NCBI GenBank assembly: GCA_031398365.1
Contig: JANNND010000300.1
Location: forward strand, 1-5,006
DNA: 5,006 nucleotides
Origin: JAFDVL01 sp031398365
GTDB taxonomy: Bacteria; Acidobacteriota; Blastocatellia; RBC074
Reading direction: 5' to 3'
The notes below the pieces were generated by a model. That model searched no databases and was not told where the DNA came from. It saw only the letters and a program-made list of their open reading frames with translations. Numbering within the stretch: the first letter of the stretch is position 1; each line of letters starts with the position of its first letter. Shown here one piece after another: positions 1 to 5,006 of the stretch. Both the position numbers and the translations under genes were made by a program.

Positions 1-179
1 GGAAACACGACTTGCGGACAAGTCCCGTTGTCGAACGTCGGAGCACCGGGTTGCCCAGATTTATTGGGCGTGCCGGACGAGTTGGGTGGATAGACAGGAC
101 GGCGTCCTGATTGAGCGTAAACAACAAGACCAAATAATCCAACCACGAGGCAGGCAATAACAAATCGGGCGCTTTTCAT
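1..179 (-). CDS. Secreted or envelope protein of unknown function, N-terminal part only
   Basis: The reading frame is open from an ATG at 179-177 to the left window edge, giving 59 residues. It starts MKSARF, followed by a hydrophobic core at about residues 7-21 and then VYA-QSG, which is a textbook Sec signal peptide with probable cleavage after Ala22. The visible mature part is rich in Pro, Gly, Ser and Asn (QSGRRPVYPPNSSG and onward) and looks like a flexible linker, with one Cys near the window edge. The start is well supported by AAGGAG seven bases upstream. Acidobacterial secreted proteins, including some with VWA domains, often have a similar QSGRRP-type stretch after the signal peptide, but the functional part is outside the window, so I assign no function. 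The YihY gene lies upstream on the same strand, but the 290-base gap argues for a separate promoter. Confidence 0.8.
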   Translation of the reverse strand, partial: MKSARFVIACLVVGLFGLVVYAQSGRRPVYPPNSSGTPNKSGQPGAPTFDNGTCPQVVF

Positions 180-186
180 GTGGTTT

Positions 187-192
187 CTCCTT
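187..192 (-). promoter_or_regulatory. Ribosome binding site of the secreted protein gene
   Basis: Read on the minus strand this is AAGGAG, followed by a seven-base spacer and the ATG at 179. It is the strongest Shine-Dalgarno sequence in the window and fixes the start of the signal-peptide protein. Confidence 0.8.
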
Positions 193-278
193 ACTGTGAC
201 CGCGAGAGCTTCCTATAAGTGAAGCTTCATAGATGCAGTTTTTGCGAAATAGGTTGATCGGTAAAAGGGGAAACCGAA

Positions 279-362
279 ATGAATCTCAGAATAACACAAA
301 TGCTCGCCTATGCAGAAGCTGTGAACCTGCTAGGCAGGGTCATGAAGTTTACGGCAGAATAG
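279..362 (+). CDS. Possible 27-residue small ORF
   Basis: An ATG at 279 opens 27 codons ending at TAG (360-362). The peptide begins MNLRITQMLAYAEAV and ends VMKFTAE. An AAAAGGGG stretch at 263-270 sits eight bases before the ATG, an acceptable Shine-Dalgarno. The stop codon falls on the first bases of the palindromic repeat, so this could be a genuine small protein, the stump of a gene cut off when the repeat arrived, or chance. There is no recognised family. It is divergent from the secreted protein gene and may simply overlap that gene's promoter. Confidence 0.18.
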   Translation: MNLRITQMLAYAEAVNLLGRVMKFTAE

Positions 363-435
363 ACCACGGATGACGCGGATGGGGCGGATATTCGCTGCTC
401 CAATCCGCGTTGATCCGCTTGATCCGTGGTCTATT
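358..435. repeat. Imperfect palindrome built from a 9-base CGGAT-ending unit (REP/MITE-like)
   Basis: The left arm (358-389) is AATAG followed by three units, ACCACGGAT, GACGCGGAT and GGGGCGGAT. The right arm (403-435) reads as the inverse, with ATCCGCGTTG, ATCCGCTTG and ATCCGTGGT followed by CTATT. The outer 14 bases (358-371 against 422-435) pair perfectly. The inner units pair through GCGGAT with mismatches at their first three positions. A 13-base loop (390-402) separates the arms. The RNA would fold into a long hairpin starting 34 bases beyond the YihY stop codon, but no T-run follows on either strand, so it is not a standard intrinsic terminator. The layout of short tandem units within an inverted repeat, in a gap between genes, fits a dispersed palindromic repeat. 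Copy number in the genome cannot be judged from here. Confidence 0.75.
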
Positions 436-469
436 GCTCTACCCACTGGAAAACTGAATGAACTGTCCC

Positions 470-1414
470 CTACCCCCGATTCCACGCGCGCGGCAGGATT
501 TCCTTGGCCGAAAGATTCGCACCCAAAATCAGCAAAAACGAAGAAAAGAATATCCACGTCACGACGGCCATAATGCCGAACAATTGCCCATAGCTTTCGC
601 GCATCTTGAAGAATGGCAAAACGATCCGATAGACCAATGTCCCCACGACCCACAAAATCGCCATCCCGGTGGAGGCAAACGCGATCTGATTCGCCCGCAC
701 TTTGCCATTTGGAACCCAGTAATAAATCAAAAACAAAATCAGCGAGATAAATGGCAAAACCAGAATGGCGCTGACTGAATTGAACGCGACCTTGCGAATG
801 ACGCTGTCGCCAAACATAGCTTGCAGCAATCCATCCCAAACGCTGGCAATTCCTACGCAAACCAGTAAAATCGCGCCGCACGCAAATACGAGCAGCGGAT
901 AGAGCGTGTATTGTTTCAGAAAGCCGCGCTCTTCGGTAAAACCCCAGGCGTGATTGAGCGCGATTTCCAACGCTTGAAACACACCCGCACTGCCAATGAT
1001 GAGCAGCGCAAAGGAAAAGATGCCGACTTCGCCGCCCTTTCCGCGCGTGACCTGATCTAGGCTCTCAAAGATTTGCCGCGACTCGGTTGGCACAAACGCA
1101 AACATCAAGCGATAGATCGTTTCGTAGCCGCGTTGCCAATGAAATACGTTGACGAGAATGCTGCCCAGCAACACGATGAATGAGAAAAAGGACATCAAGG
1201 CATTGAAGGTGATGGCTGACGCGTAGACGTAGGTTTGATTCGTGCTGAGGTCGTACAAGACCGGCCACATCTTTTTGAAAACCAGCAAGCCGCCTTGCAG
1301 ATAAAACTTTACGCCGCGCGATCGCGGTGGCGGCGGGGCAGAAGAAGGAGGCGGTGGGGCAAGTGGCGTGGCGCGGATCGGTTCTCTGTCAGATGAAAAC
1401 ATATTTGGGTTCAC
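470..1414 (-). CDS. YihY/BrkB (UPF0761) family inner-membrane protein
   Basis: This is a 314-residue polytopic membrane protein of about the usual length for the YihY/virulence factor BrkB family. After a cytoplasmic Pro-rich tail (about residues 18-30, with two runs of four prolines) come six membrane segments at roughly 68-90, 130-152, 172-193, 212-233, 243-266 and 278-300. Family-type motifs are ALNHAWG (152-158), the YYWVPNGKVR stretch (231-240) and the C-terminal YGQLFGIMAVVTWIF segment leading to LGANLSAKEI. Family members commonly have GAEL-N where this has GANLSA. The molecular function of the family is not settled. Old ribonuclease BN annotations of these proteins are known to be mistaken. 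The start is uncertain: GTG at 1414 gives the longest form, and an ATG at 1402 (residue 5) is an alternative. Neither has a visible Shine-Dalgarno. It is transcribed divergently from the NHL-LytM gene. Confidence 0.92.
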   Translation of the reverse strand: MNPNMFSSDREPIRATPLAPPPPSSAPPPPRSRGVKFYLQGGLLVFKKMWPVLYDLSTNQTYVYASAITFNALMSFFSFIVLLGSILVNVFHWQRGYETIYRLMFAFVPTESRQIFESLDQVTRGKGGEVGIFSFALLIIGSAGVFQALEIALNHAWGFTEERGFLKQYTLYPLLVFACGAILLVCVGIASVWDGLLQAMFGDSVIRKVAFNSVSAILVLPFISLILFLIYYWVPNGKVRANQIAFASTGMAILWVVGTLVYRIVLPFFKMRESYGQLFGIMAVVTWIFFSSFLLILGANLSAKEILPRAWNRG

Positions 1415-1478
1415 GGTTTAGGTTTGTCAGTTGGACGCGCTCAGTGTAGTGGGTTCGCCCAGCATTTATCAATCAATT
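1415..1478. promoter_or_regulatory. Divergent promoter region between the YihY and NHL-LytM genes
   Basis: These 64 bases separate the two start codons and should carry both promoters, unless promoters lie inside the genes. On the plus strand TTGTCA at 1424-1429 is a 5/6 match to a -35 box, with only a weak -10-like TGTAGT at 1445-1450 after a short 15-base spacer. No Shine-Dalgarno precedes either start, so one or both mRNAs may be leaderless or translated by another route. The assignment follows from gene orientation more than from clear boxes. Confidence 0.35.
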
Positions 1479-3599
1479 ATGCACATTCGTATTTCGCGCG
1501 GTCAGATGCTCATTACTGGAATCGTTGTTGTTTTGCTTGGCGCAGTGAGTTGGTATTTGTGGGAACGCTTTGCACCGGTCAAGCCCTTCGGAAAGGTCGT
1601 TACCCTCGCCGGGACAGGCGCAAAAATCGGCGCGCAAAAAACGCTGTCCGACCCATTTGGCGTCGCGACGGATGGCGAAGACATTTACGTGACCGATGGC
1701 TTGGGCGGCAGCCTCTATCGCGTTTCGCTCAAAGGCCAAGTCGAATTGATTACCGATCAACTGGATATGCCATCGCATTTGGCGGTCACGAAAGGCAGAA
1801 GCTTGCTTGTAGCAAATACTGGCGGGCACTCAATCATCTCTGTTGATTTGGCGACGCGACAAACGAGTGTTCTGAAATTTGATTTCGGAAAAGATAAAGC
1901 CTTCGCCGATTCACCTTTACCAGTGTTTCTTGAATTGAATTCCCCAATTGGCATTGCGACGAATAAACAAGGAGAGATTTTTGTTGCTGATACTTACAAC
2001 GATCTCGTCCGATTTGTTCCCCTGGAGAATCGTTTATTGAAAGACCAATTGATAGTTTTGGCTGGGGATACAAAACAAGGTTTTGCCGATGGCAAAAAGG
2101 ATGCGGCATTATTTTCTACGCCCGGCTCATTGGCAGTGATGAATGATGGCTCGTTGCTCGTTGCGGACACGGGCAATCATCGCATTCGCCGCATTGATAA
2201 AGATGGCAACGTCACTACCGTTGCAGGCAGCGGCGAAGCGAATGAAGAAGACGGCGCGTTGCTCGAAGCATCCTTCAATGAACCAATCGCTATTGTCGTT
2301 GCGGGTGAGAATTCGTTTTACGTTGCAGATTCCGCAGGCTCGGCGATTCGCTTCGTCAACTTGGGCGGCAAGAAACCTGAGCGTCCGCCTGCGCCTGATC
2401 TGTACGATACTCCTGGCGTCTACACAGTCGCAGGCGGCAACGGCGCAGGTTTATTCGACGGTGATTTGAAAGAAGCGAAGTTCAATCGCCCGACCAGCCT
2501 CGCGCTCGTCGGCAAAAACACGCTCGTCGTCGCAGACAGCGGCAACAGCCTTGTCCGCGCCATCGTACCTGCAAATGCGAACATCGGCACCCAAGCTGAT
2601 CCCGCCATCGCGACGCTCAAAAGCGAAGACATTCGCCAAGCCGTGCCGCCGCGCTGGCCCTATGATCCGCCGACAGCGAAGCGCGAAATTGCAGGCACGC
2701 TCGGCGAAATTCGCGGCGAAGTTGCGCCGGACGAGGATGCGTGGTTTCACAACGGCCTCGACATTCCCGGCGCATACGGCGAGCAACTGCGTGCGATGTT
2801 CAGCGAACGCGTAACTCTGCCGCTCGCGGTCGAAGGCGTCGGCAGTTTGCGCGAACGATTGCGCCTGCCGTTGATTGGCTACATTCACGTCAAGATTGCG
2901 CGCGATCAAAATGATCAGCCGCTCGGCCTCAAAGAAGCGATTTTGCAGCGCGACGACAAAGGCAAAGTGACAGGTATTCGCATCCCACGCGGCACTCGCA
3001 TCAATGCGGGTGATATTGTTGGCACACTCAACAGCTTCAATCACGTGCATCTGATTGCGGGGCCTGCGGCAGCCGAAGTCAACGCGCTGGCGGCCCTCGA
3101 ATTGCCCGGTCTGGTAGACACGATTGCGCCGACGATTGAAGCCGTGCGGCTGGTCAACGAACAGGGCGAATTGAAGGCAGAGAAGAACCAACCCGTGCCA
3201 ATCAGCGGCAAAGTGCAATTCATCGTGCGCGCCTTCGATCAGGCCGATGGCAACGCAGGCTATCGTCGTTTGGGCGTCTATCAGGTCGGCTATCAAATCC
3301 TGAGCAAGGACGGTGTGCCGTTGCCGGAGTACAAAGAGCCGCAATTTAATCTCGTCTTCAATCGCTTGCCGGAAGATTGGGCCACGGTGCGGATTGCGTA
3401 CGCGGAGCCGAGCCAATCGGGCTACACAGGCAGGACGATTTTTGATTATATTGCGACGAATGTAGTGCGCGATGGCACGGCACGCGAAGTTGGGTTGAAT
3501 ACGAAATTGCCCAATGGCGAATACATTTTGCGCGCAGTCGTGGAAGATTTTTTTCGCAATCAAGCGACAAAAGATGTTCGTATTCAGGTAGCGAATTAA
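1479..3599 (+). CDS. Membrane-anchored NHL beta-propeller protein with an M23/LytM peptidase domain and Ig-like tail
   Basis: This 706-residue protein starts at ATG 1479. The frame extends upstream to a TTG at 1431, but the basic MHIRISRGQ just before a hydrophobic segment (11-27) makes 1479 the natural start. The segment lacks a clear cleavage site and is probably an anchor that leaves the rest in the periplasm. Residues 38-363 form six NHL-type blades. Characteristic repeats are IYVTDGLGGSLYRV, LLVANTGGHSI, IFVADTYNDLVRFV, LLVADTGNHRIRRI, FYVADSAGSAIRFV and LVVADSGNSLVRAI. Residues 402-530 resemble an M23 (LytM) domain. HNGLD supplies His424 and Asp428, GYIH supplies His470, and NHVH supplies His522 and His524, matching the metal-binding and catalytic set of that family. 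Residues 548-706 look like an Ig-like/beta-sandwich domain (DTIAPTIEAVRL, then FIVRAFD). An active cell-wall endopeptidase is plausible, but a non-catalytic LytM regulator (as in EnvC/NlpD-like proteins) or another substrate is possible. An MscS gene follows after 11 bases. Confidence 0.85.
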   Translation: MHIRISRGQMLITGIVVVLLGAVSWYLWERFAPVKPFGKVVTLAGTGAKIGAQKTLSDPFGVATDGEDIYVTDGLGGSLYRVSLKGQVELITDQLDMPSHLAVTKGRSLLVANTGGHSIISVDLATRQTSVLKFDFGKDKAFADSPLPVFLELNSPIGIATNKQGEIFVADTYNDLVRFVPLENRLLKDQLIVLAGDTKQGFADGKKDAALFSTPGSLAVMNDGSLLVADTGNHRIRRIDKDGNVTTVAGSGEANEEDGALLEASFNEPIAIVVAGENSFYVADSAGSAIRFVNLGGKKPERPPAPDLYDTPGVYTVAGGNGAGLFDGDLKEAKFNRPTSLALVGKNTLVVADSGNSLVRAIVPANANIGTQADPAIATLKSEDIRQAVPPRWPYDPPTAKREIAGTLGEIRGEVAPDEDAWFHNGLDIPGAYGEQLRAMFSERVTLPLAVEGVGSLRERLRLPLIGYIHVKIARDQNDQPLGLKEAILQRDDKGKVTGIRIPRGTRINAGDIVGTLNSFNHVHLIAGPAAAEVNALAALELPGLVDTIAPTIEAVRLVNEQGELKAEKNQPVPISGKVQFIVRAFDQADGNAGYRRLGVYQVGYQILSKDGVPLPEYKEPQFNLVFNRLPEDWATVRIAYAEPSQSGYTGRTIFDYIATNVVRDGTAREVGLNTKLPNGEYILRAVVEDFFRNQATKDVRIQVAN

Positions 3600-3600
3600 C

Positions 3601-3608
3601 GGAAAGGG
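3601..3608 (+). promoter_or_regulatory. Ribosome binding site of the MscS gene
   Basis: GGAAAGGG lies in the 11-base gap after the NHL-LytM stop codon. It is two bases from the first ATG (3611) and five from the second (3614), so the second of the two adjacent ATG codons may be the one used. The difference is a single methionine. Confidence 0.55.
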
Positions 3609-3610
3609 CA

Positions 3611-4726
3611 ATGATGATTTTGCTGCTTTATTCTTCAATTTATCCGTTGGCAGTGATCGCGGCGAGCTTTGTGTTGTGTTGCGTCTTACATTGGTTGATC
3701 GGGCGGTTGCGAGAACGGCTGATAAAGAAACTGGAAGCGCGTGCTGCCGCCGCGTCCACGCCGGAAAAACCAGTCAACACCTCGCTGCGAAAACTCTATT
3801 ACGAATGGGGCGCGCGGGCGCTGCGAATATTTTTATGGTTGGCGTTCATTGTCTTTTCGTTGCAGCTTGTCCCCACCTTGCAACAGGATATTTTGCAGGC
3901 GCAAACAAAATTTGAAGGCTTGCTAACGCGTACGACGGATTGGTTGTTGAGCAATGCTCTGGGCGCGCTGATAGTGTTGGTCGTCACGATTTTTGTGATG
4001 CGGTTTGCGGCAGCGCTGATCAAAACAGCCTTCAGTATTTTTGAGACGAAAGTCGCGGGCGCGCAAAATGAGTACCTATATCGTCGGTCGCAAACGCTGG
4101 CCATCATCCTGCAAGGGCTGGCGCAGGTCGTGATTTTCTTTGTCGGCATGATGGTCGCGTTGCAACAGGCCGGATTGAATATCACCCCGATTTTAGCGAG
4201 CGCCGGGATTCTGGGGTTGGCCATTGGCTTTGGCGCACAAAGCCTAATCAAAGATCTGTTTGCCGGGTTCATGATTTTATTTGAGGAGCAATACAGCGTC
4301 GGCGATACGATCAAAATTGGGGATGTCACGGGGACAGTCGAATCGTTAACACTGCGCGCCACTCGCGTGCGCGGCGGCGATGGCGCACTCACGATGTTTC
4401 CGAACGGCAGTATTGCAACAGTGGCGAATTTGTCGAAGGATTGGTTGCGCGTAGTGCTGGATTTTGAAGTGGATTACAGCACCAATATAGATCAGGCAAT
4501 GGAATTGATGAGTACCATTGCCCAGCAAATCAAAGCGGAACATGCCGCTGAAATTTTGGAAGAACCCACGATGCAAGGTTTGGAAAAAGTAGTGAACGGC
4601 AATTTGACGCTACGCCTGATTATCAAAACCCTGCCGGCGAAACAGGCGGACATCGCGCGCGAATTGCGGCGACGAGTTAAGAACGCATTCGATCAGGCGG
4701 GGATCAAAGGCCCGGTAAAGATTTAG
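3611..4726 (+). CDS. MscS-family small-conductance mechanosensitive ion channel
   Basis: This 371-residue membrane protein would open under membrane tension to release solutes during hypo-osmotic shock, normally as a homoheptamer. Likely membrane segments are at about 12-30, 71-88, 117-137, 165-186 and the pore-lining helix at 192-213, i.e. two more than the three of E. coli MscS. The pore helix has the Ala/Gly-rich ASAGILGLAIGFGAQSLIKD pattern (196-215) typical of TM3. It is followed by LFAGFMILFEEQYSVGD and the beta domain with VTGTVESLTLRATRVR and the MFPNGSI loop (262-268), all hallmarks of the family. The C-terminal alpha/beta domain (about 283-371) has usual length and ends without a long tail. 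The gene follows the NHL-LytM gene by 11 bases on the same strand and is probably its operon partner. Its TAG stop overlaps the TAA of the convergent glycosylase gene. Confidence 0.94.
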   Translation: MMILLLYSSIYPLAVIAASFVLCCVLHWLIGRLRERLIKKLEARAAAASTPEKPVNTSLRKLYYEWGARALRIFLWLAFIVFSLQLVPTLQQDILQAQTKFEGLLTRTTDWLLSNALGALIVLVVTIFVMRFAAALIKTAFSIFETKVAGAQNEYLYRRSQTLAIILQGLAQVVIFFVGMMVALQQAGLNITPILASAGILGLAIGFGAQSLIKDLFAGFMILFEEQYSVGDTIKIGDVTGTVESLTLRATRVRGGDGALTMFPNGSIATVANLSKDWLRVVLDFEVDYSTNIDQAMELMSTIAQQIKAEHAAEILEEPTMQGLEKVVNGNLTLRLIIKTLPAKQADIARELRRRVKNAFDQAGIKGPVKI

Positions 4727-5006
4727 CCGCGCGCTAAAATATCCCGCACGAGTTTCAAATCCTCCCATGACTCGCGCTTCTTTTCCGCCACGCGCAGCAA
4801 GTAGGCTGGGTTGAACGTGGGAATCAGCGTTGCCTCAAGGTCATTGAGTTGGTAATTCCATTGCTGCCCGCGCAGTTCCGAAATCTTCTTCTTTGACCGC
4901 AGCAATGTCTGCGCGGCCAAAGCGCCGAGTGCGAGAATCACCTTGGGTTGGACGACTAAAATTTGGCGCAGTAAGAGGGGGCGACAATCTTCCACTTCCG
5001 GGCTGG
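4723..5006 (-). CDS. Uracil-DNA glycosylase, family 4 type, C-terminal part
   Basis: The frame is open at the right window edge, leaving 93 C-terminal residues; a GTG at 4995 is only an internal valine codon. The visible part fits the family 4 (UDGa, iron-sulfur) glycosylases, which remove uracil from DNA to start base excision repair. PEVEDCRPLLLRQI matches the family's E-x-x-C-RPFL-x-x-QI segment, whose Cys (codon 4986-4984) is an expected 4Fe-4S ligand. PKVILALGALAAQTLL is the core strand and helix, LRG follows, and TFNPAYLLR with KRESWEDLKLV is the second active-site motif and the C-terminal helix. The motif is usually HPAYLLR or HPSxxLR. Here the His is Asn, encoded by AAC at 4812-4810. 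The first active-site motif and the other cysteines lie outside the window, so activity cannot be judged. The gene converges on the MscS gene with a four-base overlap. Confidence 0.88.
   Translation of the reverse strand, partial: SPEVEDCRPLLLRQILVVQPKVILALGALAAQTLLRSKKKISELRGQQWNYQLNDLEATLIPTFNPAYLLRVAEKKRESWEDLKLVRDILARG

Larger units (their letters stand above)
180..469. other. Intergenic region between the secreted protein and YihY genes
   Basis: This 290-base gap lies between two genes on the minus strand. It must contain the promoter and leader of the secreted protein gene (roughly 180-300), but I could not pick a convincing -35/-10 pair. Minus-strand TATAGG and TATGAA hexamers lie near 208-235 without a good partner. 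It also contains a possible 27-codon plus-strand ORF at 279-362, a small 5-bp hairpin at 326-338 (CCTGC/GCAGG), and the large CGGAT palindrome at 358-435. I see no T-tract terminator and no tRNA-like structure. Confidence 0.6.

Noticed and set aside
326..338. Small hairpin CCTGC-TAG-GCAGG
   Set aside because: A five-base stem with a three-base loop and no T-tract is easily due to chance.
358..435. The palindrome as an intrinsic terminator of the YihY gene
   Set aside because: The position is right, but no run of T follows the hairpin on the minus strand and the arms have tandem units and mismatches. It may still affect the 3' end, but a repeat element is the better description.
330..881. 183-codon minus-strand frame overlapping the YihY gene
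   Set aside because: It is in another frame of the YihY coding sequence and runs through the palindrome. The protein has no domain-like pattern, while the overlapping YihY frame has membrane segments and family motifs.
1431..1478. Upstream TTG start giving 16 extra residues to the NHL-LytM protein
   Set aside because: The extra residues (starting MDALSVVGSPSIYQ) are unlike an export signal, would displace the basic-then-hydrophobic N-terminus, and would leave only 16 bases between the divergent genes. There is no Shine-Dalgarno before the TTG.
2451..3638. 395-codon open frame on the minus strand
   Set aside because: It lies antisense to the LytM-like and Ig-like coding region, and its translation is rich in Arg, Ala, Cys and His with no recognisable domain. 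It is open because GC-ending codons on the plus strand rarely give stops on the other strand. The plus-strand frame has clear family motifs.
3799..4392. 197-codon minus-strand frame inside the MscS gene
   Set aside because: It is antisense to the conserved MscS pore and beta domain, with low-complexity Ala/Ser/Thr/Asn composition typical of a shadow frame.
4993..4995. GTG as the start of a 90-residue glycosylase-like protein
   Set aside because: The frame continues upstream to the window edge with residues SPE that fit the family pattern before the conserved Cys. The GTG is an internal valine, and the gene is cut by the window, not short.

Overview
The window looks like ordinary chromosome from a moderately GC-rich, Gram-negative-type environmental bacterium. 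My best guess is Acidobacteriota, perhaps Blastocatellia. That guess rests on style only: a short secreted protein whose mature part begins QSGRRP, a beta-propeller protein fused to a LytM-like domain, and GC-leaning but not extreme codon use. No rRNA or marker gene fixes the taxon.

Layout from left to right. (1) Positions 1-179, minus strand: the start of a secreted protein with a clear signal peptide and a strong ribosome binding site; the rest lies outside the window. (2) Positions 180-469: a 290-base gap holding that gene's leader, a possible 27-codon plus-strand ORF, and a 78-base imperfect palindrome (358-435) built from a roughly 9-base unit ending in CGGAT. (3) Positions 470-1414, minus strand: a YihY/BrkB-family inner-membrane protein. 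(4) Positions 1415-1478: a short divergent promoter region. (5) Positions 1479-3599, plus strand: the most interesting gene, a membrane-anchored protein with a six-bladed NHL propeller, then an M23/LytM-type zinc-peptidase domain that keeps all the expected active-site residues, then an Ig-like C-terminal domain. (6) Positions 3611-4726, plus strand, 11 bases downstream and probably in the same operon: an MscS-family mechanosensitive channel. (7) Positions 4723 to the window edge, minus strand: the C-terminal part of a family 4-type uracil-DNA glycosylase. It converges on the channel gene so tightly that the two stop codons overlap.

How the genes may fit together: the propeller-LytM protein, the MscS channel and the YihY protein all belong to the cell envelope, and the first two appear to be co-transcribed. 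A link between peptidoglycan handling and turgor release is plausible but is inference. The glycosylase is an unrelated DNA-repair gene. I see no mobile element with a transposase, CRISPR array, tRNA, rRNA or defence island here. The points most worth checking are the NHL-LytM-Ig architecture, the CGGAT palindrome, and an Asn where family 4 glycosylases usually have His.
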